Source: Aquibium carbonis (GTDB lineage: Bacteria > Pseudomonadota > Alphaproteobacteria > Rhizobiales > Rhizobiaceae). Taken from it: a stretch of 64,000 nt of DNA. Below, piece by piece: positions 47,490 through 58,563 of the stretch; the first letter of the stretch is position 1, and each line of letters starts with the position of its first letter. The stretch is taken from contig NZ_RWKW01000071.1 of the NCBI RefSeq assembly GCF_003970795.1, forward strand, positions 20,382-84,381. The letters run 5' to 3'. Position numbers and translations under genes: made by a program. Below the pieces are notes generated by a model. The model was given only the letters and a program-made list of their open reading frames with translations, did not search any database and was not told where the DNA came from.

Positions 47490-48407
47490 ATGCAAGCCGA
47501 TGTCCTCGCCCTTTTCGAAGCCGCCCGCGTCAGCCACGCGAATGCCGTGGAACGGCGCCTGCGCGCCCTGCTCGACGATCGCGCCCGGGACGGCGAGGTG
47601 GCGCGTCCCGAAAGGCTGATGCAGGCGATGCGCCATGGCGTGCTCAATGGCGGCAAACGGCTGCGGCCTTTCCTTCTCATGGAAAGCGCCGCGCTGTTCG
47701 GGATCGAGGGCGAAGCGCCGCTTCGCGTCGCCGCCGCGCTCGAATGCGTGCATTGCTACTCGCTGATCCACGACGACCTGCCGGCGATGGACGACGACGA
47801 CCTGCGCCGCGGACAGCCGACCGTGCACAAGGCTTTCGACGAAGCGACCGCGATCCTCGCCGGCGACAGCCTGCTCACCTACGCCTTCGACATCGTGGCG
47901 AGCGAGGAGACCGAGTTGCCGGCGACCGCCCGCGTGGCGTTGGTCGCCGCACTTGCCCGCGCCGCGGGGCTTGGCGGCATGGCCGGCGGCCAGGCGCTCG
48001 ACCTCCAGGCCGAGCGCGAGAGACCCGACGAGGCCGGCATCCTGATGCTGCAGGCCATGAAGACCGGCGCACTGATCCGCTATGCCTGCGAGGCGGGCGC
48101 GATCGTCGGCGGCGCCAGCGTGGATGAACGCACGCGGCTGGCGGAGTTCGGGTCGGCGGTCGGCCTAGCCTTCCAGCTTGCCGACGACCTGCTGGACATG
48201 ACGTCCGACGCGGCGACGCTGGGCAAGGCCACCGGCAAGGACGCGGCAGCGGGCAAGGCGACCTTGCCGGGCCTCCACGGCGTCGACTGGACGCGGCGAC
48301 AGCTCGACGGCCTAGTCGCGCAGGCGCAGGACCTGCTTGCGCCCTTCGGCGACACCGCGTCGATGCTGCGCGCGGCCGCCCAGTTCATCGCCCGGCGCGA
48401 TCACTGA
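47490..48407 (+). CDS. ispA: Polyprenyl (farnesyl/geranyl) diphosphate synthase
   Basis: A 305-residue trans-prenyl synthase. The first Asp-rich motif [15 protein letters not shown] is at 94-107 and the second is LADDLLDMT (about 229). The FARM type with two residues inserted between the first aspartates is typical of bacterial FPP synthase. It supplies C15 or C20 diphosphates for ubiquinone, undecaprenol or carotenoids; product length cannot be fixed from sequence. It converges on the lytic transglycosylase gene. ispG, a few kb away, makes its precursor. Confidence 0.9.
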   Translation: MQADVLALFEAARVSHANAVERRLRALLDDRARDGEVARPERLMQAMRHGVLNGGKRLRPFLLMESAALFGIEGEAPLRVAAALECVHCYSLIHDDLPAMDDDDLRRGQPTVHKAFDEATAILAGDSLLTYAFDIVASEETELPATARVALVAALARAAGLGGMAGGQALDLQAERERPDEAGILMLQAMKTGALIRYACEAGAIVGGASVDERTRLAEFGSAVGLAFQLADDLLDMTSDAATLGKATGKDAAAGKATLPGLHGVDWTRRQLDGLVAQAQDLLAPFGDTASMLRAAAQFIARRDH

Positions 48408-48419
48408 CGTTTCGAGCCT

Positions 48420-49283
48420 TCAGCGGTTGCGCAGAACGACGCAGGAGCCACCCGCCGCCCGCAGTTGCTGGCAGATGATGTCGGCATTCGCGCGATTGTC
48501 GACACCGATGCGGACGGCGTGGATGCCTTGCCGGCCGATGGGTGAGCGAACCCGGCTGACGACCGGCTCGTAGGGCGACAAAAGGGCGGGAAACCGCCCC
48601 TTCACCCGCTGGTACTGGCGGATCGCCACGTCGCGCCGGAAGTGTCCGGCAAGCTGGACGCCCCAGGGCTTGAGCTGGACGCTCGACATCGGAACCGTCG
48701 CGGTCCGCGTCACCGGCAAGGCCACGCAGGCCTCTTCGAAGGACTGGCCTTCGCGCAGCGGCGGGATGACGCCGGTGCCCGACTGGCCGATGAAGCTGTC
48801 CGCCGGCGCGCCGAGGATGTCGAGCACGTAGTTCTCGGTTTCGAGCGGCAGGAAGCCCCCTTGTGAAAGCCAGCGTGCCACCCGGCCCTCGCCGGCATTG
48901 TAGGCCGCAGCGGCAAGCCCGACATTGCCGAGGCCTGCGGCGAGTTCGGCAAGATAGGCGGCGGATGCGGGTATCGCCTTGTCGATGTCGAAGCTGTCGT
49001 CCAGCCCGCGCATCTTCGCCGTTCCCGGCATGAACTGGGCGATGCCCTCCGCCCCCGCCGGGCTGACCGCGTTCGGATCGAAGCGGCTTTCCTTCCAGAT
49101 CAAGCGGGCAAAAAAGTCGCGCGACAGACCGTTGCGATCCGCGTGACGGGAGATCAGATCGCAGACGCGGGAGACCGTGACCGGACGTGGCTTCGGCTCG
49201 GGCGGCGGCACCGCATGCGCGGCTGTCGTCAGGCCAAGCAGGCAGGCCGCGAGGAGCCGAGAGAGGCGTCCCCGGCCAGCCAC
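48420..49283 (-). CDS. Lytic transglycosylase (SLT) with C-terminal SPOR-like region
   Basis: A 287-residue exported murein hydrolase. A signal peptide (LLAACLLGLTTAAHA, cleavage near 24) precedes the goose-lysozyme-like SLT domain with Glu65 in WKESRFDPNAVSPAGAEGIAQFMPGTA and AAAYNAGEGRVARWL. The last 70 residues (HAVRIGVDNRANADIICQQLRAAGGSC) resemble an SPOR peptidoglycan-binding fold. The start is GTG 49283. It begins 3 bases after ispG stops, so the two genes are one transcription unit; a functional link via undecaprenyl supply is only a guess. Confidence 0.88.
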   Translation of the reverse strand: MAGRGRLSRLLAACLLGLTTAAHAVPPPEPKPRPVTVSRVCDLISRHADRNGLSRDFFARLIWKESRFDPNAVSPAGAEGIAQFMPGTAKMRGLDDSFDIDKAIPASAAYLAELAAGLGNVGLAAAAYNAGEGRVARWLSQGGFLPLETENYVLDILGAPADSFIGQSGTGVIPPLREGQSFEEACVALPVTRTATVPMSSVQLKPWGVQLAGHFRRDVAIRQYQRVKGRFPALLSPYEPVVSRVRSPIGRQGIHAVRIGVDNRANADIICQQLRAAGGSCVVLRNR

Positions 49284-49286
49284 AGC

Positions 49287-50579
49287 CTAATCCGCCGCCG
49301 CTTTGCCGGCGACCCCGAAGCGCTGCTCGATGTAGTCGGCAACCATCTTCTGGAAGTCCTCGGCGATGGCCGGGCCACGCAGCGTTGCCGCCTTCTTTCC
49401 GTCGATGAAGACCGGCGCGGTCGGCGTCTCGCCCGTGCCGGGCAGCGAGATTCCGATGTCGGCGTGCTTGGATTCGCCGGGTCCATTGACGATGCAGCCC
49501 ATCACCGCGACCTTGAGCATCTCGACTCCGGGGTAGCGGCTCTTCCAGGCCGGCATGTTGCGGCGCAGGTCGGCCTGGATGTTCTCGGCGAGTTCCTGGA
49601 ACACGGTCGACGTCGTGCGTCCGCAGCCGGGGCAGGCGGCGACGATCGGCACGAACTGGCGAAAGCCCATCGTCTGCAGCAGTTCCTGCGCGACCTGCAC
49701 CTCGCGCGTCCGGTCCCCGCCGGGCTCCGGCGTCAGCGAGATGCGGATCGTGTCGCCGATGCCCTGCTGAAGCAGGATGCCCATGGCGGCCGACGAGGCG
49801 ACGATGCCCTTGGTGCCCATGCCCGCCTCGGTCAGCCCCAGATGGAGCGCGTGATTGGACCGGCGCGCGAGATCGGCGTAGACGGCGATCAGGTCCTGCA
49901 CCTGGCTGACCTTGGCCGACAGTATGATCTTGTCGCGCGGCAGGCCGATCTCCTCGGCAAGCTCGGCCGACAGGAGCGCCGACTGGACGATCGCCTCGCG
50001 CATCACCTCGTCGGCCGTCAGCGGGAAACCGCCGGCCTGGTTCTCGTCCATCAGGCGGGTCAGCAGTTCCTGGTCGAGCGAACCCCAGTTCACGCCGATG
50101 CGCACAGGCTTGTCGTGACGGATCGCGGTTTCCACGATCGCCGCGAACTGCCGGTCCTTCTTCGCCCTGAACCCGACATTGCCCGGATTGATGCGATATT
50201 TGGCCAGCGCTTCCGCGCAGGCTGGATGGTCCGCAAGCAGCTTGTGGCCGATGTAGTGGAAGTCGCCGATCAGCGGCACGAAGATGCCCAGGCGTTCCAG
50301 CCGCTCGCGGATGCGCGGCACGGCGGCGGCGGCCTCGTCGCGATCGACCGTGATGCGGACGAGTTCGGAGCCCGCGCGATGCAGCGCCGCGACCTGGGCG
50401 ACGGTGGAATCGACGTCGGCCGTGTCGGTGTTGGTCATCGATTGCACGACGATCGCCGCACCACCGCCGACCTTCACGCCCCCGACGTCCACGCCCACGG
50501 CCTCGCGGCGCGGCGCCGGTCCGGCCTTTCCGGCGGCGGAGGCCAGGCCGACTGAAGGAATCGAGGCTGCGATCGTCAT
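49287..50579 (-). CDS. ispG: 4-hydroxy-3-methylbut-2-enyl diphosphate synthase (flavodoxin/ferredoxin)
   Basis: A 430-residue iron-sulfur enzyme of the MEP isoprenoid pathway. A TIM-barrel N-terminal part ([32 protein letters not shown]) is followed by the cluster domain with CPGCGRT and [23 protein letters not shown], which supply the three cysteine and one glutamate ligands. Makes HMBPP, feeding the prenyl synthase encoded nearby. Located between the TetR gene and the lytic transglycosylase gene on the same strand. Confidence 0.96.
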   Translation of the reverse strand: MTIAASIPSVGLASAAGKAGPAPRREAVGVDVGGVKVGGGAAIVVQSMTNTDTADVDSTVAQVAALHRAGSELVRITVDRDEAAAAVPRIRERLERLGIFVPLIGDFHYIGHKLLADHPACAEALAKYRINPGNVGFRAKKDRQFAAIVETAIRHDKPVRIGVNWGSLDQELLTRLMDENQAGGFPLTADEVMREAIVQSALLSAELAEEIGLPRDKIILSAKVSQVQDLIAVYADLARRSNHALHLGLTEAGMGTKGIVASSAAMGILLQQGIGDTIRISLTPEPGGDRTREVQVAQELLQTMGFRQFVPIVAACPGCGRTTSTVFQELAENIQADLRRNMPAWKSRYPGVEMLKVAVMGCIVNGPGESKHADIGISLPGTGETPTAPVFIDGKKAATLRGPAIAEDFQKMVADYIEQRFGVAGKAAAD

Positions 50580-50668
50580 CTGCCGTCTCCGCGACCTGAA
50601 GGGACGGCTTTCAGGTGGCGGAGGGCCTGCGCCATGTCAAGCATGGACCTGTGTTCCCGGGACCGACC

Positions 50669-51208
50669 TCAGACCCGTTGGCCGGCTGCGATGGCGTGCG
50701 CCCGTTCGAGCAGGACGGCCCTCTCCTGCGGGCTGAGAAGATCGGTGTCGAACAGCTTCATGCATTGCAGCCCTTCCATCGCCATGAAGGCGATCAGGAG
50801 GTCGCCCAGGTCGCCACCCTGGGCACGCAGGCGCGCCAGCAGGCGGCCACGAAACTGGTTGATCGGCTCCAGGAAGCCGGGATCCTCCGCAATGGCCGAA
50901 AAAAGCCAGGCGGCCGGCGGATGCCCCTCGGCCGAACTGCGCTCGATGACGCGCAGATAGGAGGAGAGCAGCGGTTCGCCACGCGCGGAACCCTCGTCGA
51001 TCGCCTTCTCGAACTCTTCGAGATGCTTCTCGACCAGTCCTTGCAGAAGCTTCGCCTTGGTCGGGAAATTGTACAGAAGCCCCCCCTTCGAGACACCCGC
51101 GCGTTGGGCGATGGCGTCGAGCGAAAGGCTTCCCGGCCCGGCATTGCGGGCGACCTCCTCGGCCGCGATAAGAATTCGTTCACGTGAATTTGTTTTTTGC
51201 GGCTTCAA
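50669..51208 (-). CDS. TetR-family repressor of the RND operon
   Basis: A 179-residue regulator with the N-terminal HTH SRERILIAAEEVARNAGPGSLSLDAIAQRAGVSKGGLLYNFPTKAKLL and a variable ligand domain. The TTG at 51208 is favoured because GGGAGGA sits 5 bases upstream; ATG 51241 in the same frame would start immediately at the palindrome. It is divergent from the RND genes, with a 16-bp operator in the shared region, the classical AcrR arrangement. Confidence 0.88.
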   Translation of the reverse strand: MKPQKTNSRERILIAAEEVARNAGPGSLSLDAIAQRAGVSKGGLLYNFPTKAKLLQGLVEKHLEEFEKAIDEGSARGEPLLSSYLRVIERSSAEGHPPAAWLFSAIAEDPGFLEPINQFRGRLLARLRAQGGDLGDLLIAFMAMEGLQCMKLFDTDLLSPQERAVLLERAHAIAAGQRV

Positions 51209-51234
51209 TCCGATCCTCCCAAGACGCCTGCCGA

Positions 51235-51261
51235 TTGACATTACCGTCCAGACGGTACAGT
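51235..51261 (+). promoter_or_regulatory. RND operon promoter with TetR operator
   Basis: TTGACA (51235-51240) is followed by a perfect 16-bp palindrome with 7-bp arms TACCGTC and GACGGTA (51242-51257) lying in the spacer, and TACAGT. Binding there would block RNA polymerase; this is the expected site for the divergent TetR repressor. Confidence 0.75.
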
Positions 51262-51336
51262 AAGCGTTCACTGCTAAATTGCAGGATAATGACCGACAAG
51301 CAAGAGCCGAGTCGGTCGACACGCGCGGAGCCCCTC

Positions 51337-52458
51337 GTGATCAAGCGTTTTCTCATAGCCATCGTCCTGCTCGTCATCGTCGTGGGCGGGATCCTCGGTT
51401 TCAACATGTTCCGCGACAACGCGATCAACCAGTTCTTCGCCAACATGCCGGTGGCGTCGTCACCGGTCTCGACCGTCGACGTGGCGCCGATCCGCTGGAC
51501 GCCGAGCATCCAGGCGATCGGCACCGTCGGGGCATCGAGGGGTGTCGACCTCTCGGTCGAGACGAGCGGCATCGTCAAGGCGATCCAGTTCGAGGCCAAC
51601 CAGCGTGTCGCGCAGGGCGACCTGCTCGTCCAGCTCGACGACACGCAGCAGCAGGCCGATCTCTCCGCCCAACGCGCCCAGGCGGCCCTCGACGTCCAGA
51701 ACCTTGCCCGCGCCCAGGAACTCCAGAAACGCGGCGTCGGTTCCGAAACGACCGTCGAGCAGGCACAGGCCTCCGCCTCCGCCTCCGCCGCGCAGGTCGA
51801 GAAGCTCGAGGCGGTGCTGGAGCAGAAACGGCTCGTAGCGCCCTTCGACGGCACGCTGGGCATTCCCCGAATCGACGTCGGCCAGTACCTCTCTCCAGGC
51901 ACCACGGTGGCGACGCTGCAGAACCTCGACGTCCTGCGCGCCGATTTTTCCATTCCCGAGCAAAGCCTCGGTCTCGTCGGGATCGGCCAGCCCGTCCGCT
52001 TCGGCGTCACCGGGGACGAGATGCCGTTCGAAGGCAAGATCACCGGCATCGAGCCCAAGGTGGACGCGGCGACGCGCCTGGTGCTGATCCGGGCCGAAAT
52101 CTCCAATCCCGACGGCAAGCTGGCGCCGGGCCAGTTCGTCCAGGTGCGAGTCCAGCTGCCCGAGGAATCGGACGTCATCGCCGTTCCGCAGACGGCCATC
52201 ATCGCCAGCCTCTACGGGGACTACGCCTATGTCGTGCGCCCCGCCGAAGGGGACGGCGCCGAAGGTCTCGTCGCCCGCCAGGTCTTCGTCAAGACAGGCC
52301 GGCGCGCGGAGGGCCGCATCGAGATCGTCGAAGGTCTTGCGAGCGGCGACATCGTCGTCACGGCCGGACAGAACCGGCTGAACAACGGTTCCCCGGTGAC
52401 GATCGACAACACGGTGCAGCCGCAGGTTCAGGCCGCAAGCGAGGCGGTGACGAAATGA
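51337..52458 (+). CDS. RND efflux periplasmic adaptor (MFP)
   Basis: A 373-residue membrane-fusion protein. A membrane anchor (FLIAIVLLVIVVGGILGF) is followed by the biotinyl-lipoyl-like domain (GVDLSVETSGIVKAIQFEANQRVAQGDLLVQLDD), an alpha-helical hairpin (AQAALDVQNLARAQELQ) and the beta-barrel and membrane-proximal domains. GTG 51337 is preferred (GGAG 6 bases upstream, MIKRFLIA start typical); ATG 51289 would add 16 residues but has a poorly spaced ribosome-binding site. Its stop overlaps the pump start by ATGA. Confidence 0.93.
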   Translation: MIKRFLIAIVLLVIVVGGILGFNMFRDNAINQFFANMPVASSPVSTVDVAPIRWTPSIQAIGTVGASRGVDLSVETSGIVKAIQFEANQRVAQGDLLVQLDDTQQQADLSAQRAQAALDVQNLARAQELQKRGVGSETTVEQAQASASASAAQVEKLEAVLEQKRLVAPFDGTLGIPRIDVGQYLSPGTTVATLQNLDVLRADFSIPEQSLGLVGIGQPVRFGVTGDEMPFEGKITGIEPKVDAATRLVLIRAEISNPDGKLAPGQFVQVRVQLPEESDVIAVPQTAIIASLYGDYAYVVRPAEGDGAEGLVARQVFVKTGRRAEGRIEIVEGLASGDIVVTAGQNRLNNGSPVTIDNTVQPQVQAASEAVTK

Positions 52459-55400
52459 GCTTCTCCGCCATCTTCATCCGCCGGCCCGTCCTGTCGACGG
52501 TTCTTGCCTTCCTCATCCTCCTGCTTGGCGCGCAAGGCATCTTCGGGCTGTCCGTGCGGCAGTACCCGAAGGTCGAGGAAACGGTCATCACCGTTACCAC
52601 CACTTATCCGGGCGCCAGCGCGGACCTGATCCAGGGGTTCATCACGGCGCCGATTTCGGCCTCCGTCTCGACCACCGAAAACATCGACTACGTGACCTCG
52701 CAGAGCCGGCCCTCCGTCTCCGTGGTGACGGTCCAGATGCAGCTCGGCGCCGACCCGGACGCAGCGCTGACCGAGGTGATCGCCAAGGTCAATCAGGTGC
52801 GCGGGCAGTTGCCGTCGGATGCCGACGATCCGGTCATCGTCAAGGGCACGGGCCAGCAGTTCGCCATCATGTACCTGGCGATGCAGAACCCCAACATGAC
52901 GGCCGAGCAGCTGACCGAATACATCAAGCGCGTCATTCGCCCGCGCATGTCCACGATCGAAGGCGTCGCCGAGGTCCAGGTTCTCGGCGCGAAGGAATAC
53001 TCCATGCGGGTCTGGGTCGATCCGGTGAAGCTCGCGTCGCGGGGAATGACCGCTGCCGAGGTTCTGGCCGCGATCCGCGCCTCGAACTTCCTGTCGGCTC
53101 CGGGGAAGACGAAGAACACCTTCGTGGCAAACTCCATCACGGTGCAGTCCACGCTTCAGGACCCGCAGGCCTTTGGCCAGCTGCCGCTCAAGTCCGACGA
53201 AAGCGGCATCGTCCGCCTCATCGACGTCGCTGCCGTCGAGCTGGCCGCCGAGAGCGAGGAAACGGTCGTCAAGTTCAACGGCGAGGACGGAACCTTCGTC
53301 GGCATCTTCCCGACCCCGTCCGCGAACCCGCTCGACACGTCTGCCGGCGTCATCGCGGAATTGCCCGCCATCCGGGCAAGCCTTCCGGACGGCATGTCGA
53401 TCGAACTGGTCTATGATTCGACCGAGACCATCAGCGCCTCCATCGAGGAGGTGTTCATGACGATCGCCGAAGCCGTCGCGATCGTCATCGTCGTGATCCT
53501 GCTCTTCCTCGGTTCCTTCCGGTCGGTGATGATGCCGATCGTCACCATTCCGCTGTCCCTCATCGGCGTCTGCTTCCTGCTGCTGATGATGGGCTATTCG
53601 ATCAACCTCCTGTCGCTTCTGGCCATGGTTTTGGCGATCGGCCTTGTCGTGGACGATGCGATCGTCGTGGTCGAGAACATCCACCGCCACATCGAGGAAG
53701 GCCTGTCGCCCATGCAGGCCGCCTACAAGGGCATGGCGGAGATCACCTCCTCGATCATCGCCATGACCATCACGCTCGCCGCCGTGTTCGCGCCGCTGAT
53801 GTTCATCGGCGGTCTCACAGGCTCCCTGTTCAGCGAGTTCGCCTTCACCCTGGCCGGCGCCGTGATCATCTCCGGTATCGTCGCGCTGACGATCACCCCG
53901 ATGATGTCGGCGCGCATTCTGAAGGCCGGCAACCACAGCCGCTTCCAGAAGGCGGTGGACCGCTTCTTCGAGAGGTTCGCCAATGGCTACGAGCGCCTGG
54001 TCTCCGGCTCGCTGAAATACCGCCCGGTGACGCTGCTGGTCGTGATCTGCCTCGTGGGCATCTCCGGTTTCATGTTCTTCAAGACCACCACGGAACTGGC
54101 GCCGGAGGAGGATTCCGGCGCCCTCTTCGCCCTCATCACGGCGCCGCGCTACGCCACGACCGAGTATACGCAGCTCTACATCGACCAGATTCGCGAACTG
54201 ACCAGCGACATCCCCGAGGTCAAGGCCAACTTCTCGATCACCGGTTCGGGCGGACAGACCAACTCGGCCTTTTCGGTGTGGGCCCTGAAGGATTGGTCGG
54301 AACGGACGCGCTCGCAGAAGGAAATCCAGGCCGACATCCAGGCGCGTCTCGCCAAGGTGGCGGGCGTCCAGGCGCTGGTCTTCGCGCCACCCTCCCTGCC
54401 CGGCACCGGCGGCGGCCTGCCGATCTCCGTCGTGATCCGCTCGACCGGCGACGCCTCGCGCGTCTACGAAGTGGCGGAGCAGATTCGCGTCGAGGCGCAG
54501 CAGTCGGGCCGCTTCATCGTCGTGCAGAACTCGCTCGCCTTCGATGCCCCGCAGGTGACCATGACGATCGACCGTGACCGCGCCGCCGCGCTGTCCCTGC
54601 CGATCAGCGAGATCGGAACGACGTTGGCGCTGCTCGTCGGCGGCGGATCGGTCGCGCAGTTCGACCGCGATTCCAACAGCTACGACATCATCATGCAGGT
54701 GCCGGAATCCTTCCGTAACAACCCCGAACGCCTCGGCGAGTTCTTCATCCGCTCGGTGTCCGGCGACATGGTGCCCCTGTCGGCGGTGGTCTCGGTCTCC
54801 ACCAATGCCTCGCCGGCTTCCATCGAGCAGTTCAACCAGCTCAACGCCGCGACGATCTCGGCCCTGCCGCTGCCGACGGTGTCGAGCGGCGACGGCCTGG
54901 CGACGATCGAGCAGATCGCCCGCCCCTTGCTCCCCGACGGCTTCTTCATCGACTATTCCGGGCAGTCGCGCCTGGAGAGCCAGCAAGGGAACACGATCAT
55001 CATCGCCTTCGCGCTGGCGATCGTCGTCATCTACCTCGTGCTGGCGGCGCAGTATGAGAGCTTCCGGGACCCGATGATCATCCTGATGTCGGTTCCGCTG
55101 TCGATCTTCGGCGCCATCCTGCCGCTCAACCTCGGCATCGGAACGCTCAACATCTACACGCAGGTGGGACTGATCACCCTCGTGGGGTTGATCACCAAGC
55201 ACGGCATTCTGCTTGTGGAGTTCGCCAACCAGCAACGGCAGCTCCACGGGCTCGACCGACATGCCGCGATCATCGCTTCGGCAAAGACGCGCCTGCGGCC
55301 GATCCTCATGACCACCGCCGCCATGGCGCTCGGCGTGGTGCCGCTGATCACCGCATCGGGCGCCGGCGCCGCCGCGCGCTCCGCCATGGGCGTGGTGATC

Positions 55401-55535
55401 TTCGCCGGCCTGATCGTCGGCACCGCGTTCACCTTGTTCGTCGTGCCGATGTTCTACACCTTCCTGTCCGCGCGCGACCTGCCGCCCGAACCGGAAATGC
55501 CGAACTTCGAACCGGCGGCCAGTCCGGCTGAATAA
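52455..55535 (+). CDS. RND (HAE1-family) efflux pump permease
   Basis: A 1026-residue inner-membrane transporter, the usual length. It shows two repeats of six helices with large periplasmic loops; helix 4 carries LVVDDAIVVVENIHRHIEEG with the Asp pair of the proton relay, and the C-terminal half has LITLVGLITKHGILLVEFANQQR, the lysine-containing partner motif. ATG 52455 overlaps the adaptor stop by four bases. It exports lipophilic compounds; substrate not predictable. No outer-membrane channel gene is present, so TolC-like help from elsewhere is required. Confidence 0.95.
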   Translation: MSFSAIFIRRPVLSTVLAFLILLLGAQGIFGLSVRQYPKVEETVITVTTTYPGASADLIQGFITAPISASVSTTENIDYVTSQSRPSVSVVTVQMQLGADPDAALTEVIAKVNQVRGQLPSDADDPVIVKGTGQQFAIMYLAMQNPNMTAEQLTEYIKRVIRPRMSTIEGVAEVQVLGAKEYSMRVWVDPVKLASRGMTAAEVLAAIRASNFLSAPGKTKNTFVANSITVQSTLQDPQAFGQLPLKSDESGIVRLIDVAAVELAAESEETVVKFNGEDGTFVGIFPTPSANPLDTSAGVIAELPAIRASLPDGMSIELVYDSTETISASIEEVFMTIAEAVAIVIVVILLFLGSFRSVMMPIVTIPLSLIGVCFLLLMMGYSINLLSLLAMVLAIGLVVDDAIVVVENIHRHIEEGLSPMQAAYKGMAEITSSIIAMTITLAAVFAPLMFIGGLTGSLFSEFAFTLAGAVIISGIVALTITPMMSARILKAGNHSRFQKAVDRFFERFANGYERLVSGSLKYRPVTLLVVICLVGISGFMFFKTTTELAPEEDSGALFALITAPRYATTEYTQLYIDQIRELTSDIPEVKANFSITGSGGQTNSAFSVWALKDWSERTRSQKEIQADIQARLAKVAGVQALVFAPPSLPGTGGGLPISVVIRSTGDASRVYEVAEQIRVEAQQSGRFIVVQNSLAFDAPQVTMTIDRDRAAALSLPISEIGTTLALLVGGGSVAQFDRDSNSYDIIMQVPESFRNNPERLGEFFIRSVSGDMVPLSAVVSVSTNASPASIEQFNQLNAATISALPLPTVSSGDGLATIEQIARPLLPDGFFIDYSGQSRLESQQGNTIIIAFALAIVVIYLVLAAQYESFRDPMIILMSVPLSIFGAILPLNLGIGTLNIYTQVGLITLVGLITKHGILLVEFANQQRQLHGLDRHAAIIASAKTRLRPILMTTAAMALGVVPLITASGAGAAARSAMGVVIFAGLIVGTAFTLFVVPMFYTFLSARDLPPEPEMPNFEPAASPAE

Positions 55536-55550
55536 TTGATCCACCACTTG

Positions 55551-55570
55551 GACCGCCCCTCGGGGCGGTC
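55551..55570 (+). terminator. Terminator after the RND pump gene
   Basis: GACCGCCC and GGGCGGTC form a perfect stem with a CTCG loop, 15 bases after the stop and followed by TATCTCT. Confidence 0.7.
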
Positions 55571-55610
55571 TATCTCTGTTGCAGTGCAAAAAGAGAAATG
55601 GAGGGCAGCC

Positions 55611-56387
55611 ATGCCCAGGATCGCCGTCGTCACCGGATCCACGTCCGGGATCGGGCTCGCCATCGCCGACGCTTTCGCCGCGTCGGGGTGTCACGTCGTG
55701 ATCAACTCCTACTCGGACACCCCCGAGGACCACGCGGTCGCCCGGACCATCGCCGAGAAGAATGGCGTCGAGGCGCTCTACGTGCAGGCCGACATGTCGA
55801 AGGGCGAGGATTGCCGGGCGCTCGTGGCCAGGGCCGCCGCGCATTTCGGCACCGTCGACATCCTCGTCAACAACGCCGGTATCCAGCATGTGGCAGCCGT
55901 CGAGGACTTCCCGCCCGCCAAGTGGGACGCCATCCTGGCCATCAACCTCTCGTCGTCGTTCCACACCATCGCTGCCGCCATTCCCTTGATGAAGCGGGGG
56001 GGATGGGGGCGGATCGTCAACATTGCCTCGGCGCACGGGCTGGTGGCCTCGCCCTTCAAGGCCGCCTACGTCGCCGCCAAGCACGGCGTCCTCGGCCTGA
56101 CCAAGACCGTCGCCCTGGAAGTGGCGACGAACGGCATCACCTGCAACGCGATCTGCCCGGGCTATGTCCTGACGCCCCTCGTCGAGGCGCAGATCCCCGA
56201 CCAGATGAAGACGCATGGCATGAACCGCGAGACCGTGATCCGCGAGGTCATGCTCGAACGGCAGCCGACAAGCCAGTTCGTGACGGTGGAGCAGATCGGC
56301 GCGACGGCGCTCTGGCTCTGCTCGGACGCCGCGAGCCAGGTCAACGGCACGCACATCTCCGTCGATGGCGGCTGGACGGCGCAGTAG
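55611..56387 (+). CDS. bdhA: D-3-hydroxybutyrate dehydrogenase
   Basis: A 258-residue SDR oxidising (R)-3-hydroxybutyrate to acetoacetate with NAD. TGSTSGIG (8-15), NNAG (87-90), Ser140, Tyr153 and Lys157 (NIASAHGLVASPFKAAYVAAKHG) and the enzyme-specific PGYVLTPLVEAQIPDQ and LERQPTSQFVTVEQIG are intact. ATG 55611 follows GGAGGG. It completes PHB breakdown, though phbAB are 12 kb away. Confidence 0.95.
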   Translation: MPRIAVVTGSTSGIGLAIADAFAASGCHVVINSYSDTPEDHAVARTIAEKNGVEALYVQADMSKGEDCRALVARAAAHFGTVDILVNNAGIQHVAAVEDFPPAKWDAILAINLSSSFHTIAAAIPLMKRGGWGRIVNIASAHGLVASPFKAAYVAAKHGVLGLTKTVALEVATNGITCNAICPGYVLTPLVEAQIPDQMKTHGMNRETVIREVMLERQPTSQFVTVEQIGATALWLCSDAASQVNGTHISVDGGWTAQ

Positions 56388-56458
56388 CCCGGGCCGTCGA
56401 CGTCCCGGCACCGCCGCCGCGGTGCCGTCCTTGCCCTGACGTCCCGCCGGTCACAAAA

Positions 56459-56481
56459 AATCCGGGGACATGCCCCGGATT
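56459..56481 (-). terminator. Intrinsic terminator after ftsH
   Basis: AATCCGGGG and CCCCGGATT around a 5-base loop, followed on the minus strand by a six-T run. Confidence 0.9.
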
Positions 56482-56511
56482 CTTCGTCTCGCGTCGCGAT
56501 CGCCCCGCCGC

Positions 56512-58449
<1,938 letters not shown>

Positions 58450-58563
58450 CTTTGGGTCCCGTACGCGCCTTCTGGAGGCACGCGTCCATCGTGGAGAACT
58501 TGGCCTAACATAGGGTTCAGGCGGGACCTTGCCAAGCAGAAGCCCACCTTTCGGTTAAGCAGC

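Noticed and set aside
51279..52454. In-frame upstream extension of the RND pump frame through the adaptor gene
   Set aside because: It is an out-of-frame reading of the adaptor; the ATGA overlap at 52455 and the MSFSAIFIRRPV start fix the pump start.
52428..56411. Long open frame of 1327 codons antisense to the RND pump and 3-hydroxybutyrate dehydrogenase genes
   Set aside because: GC-rich genes commonly leave an open antisense frame. Composition is His/Arg/Asp-rich with no fold, and the sense strand has clear families.
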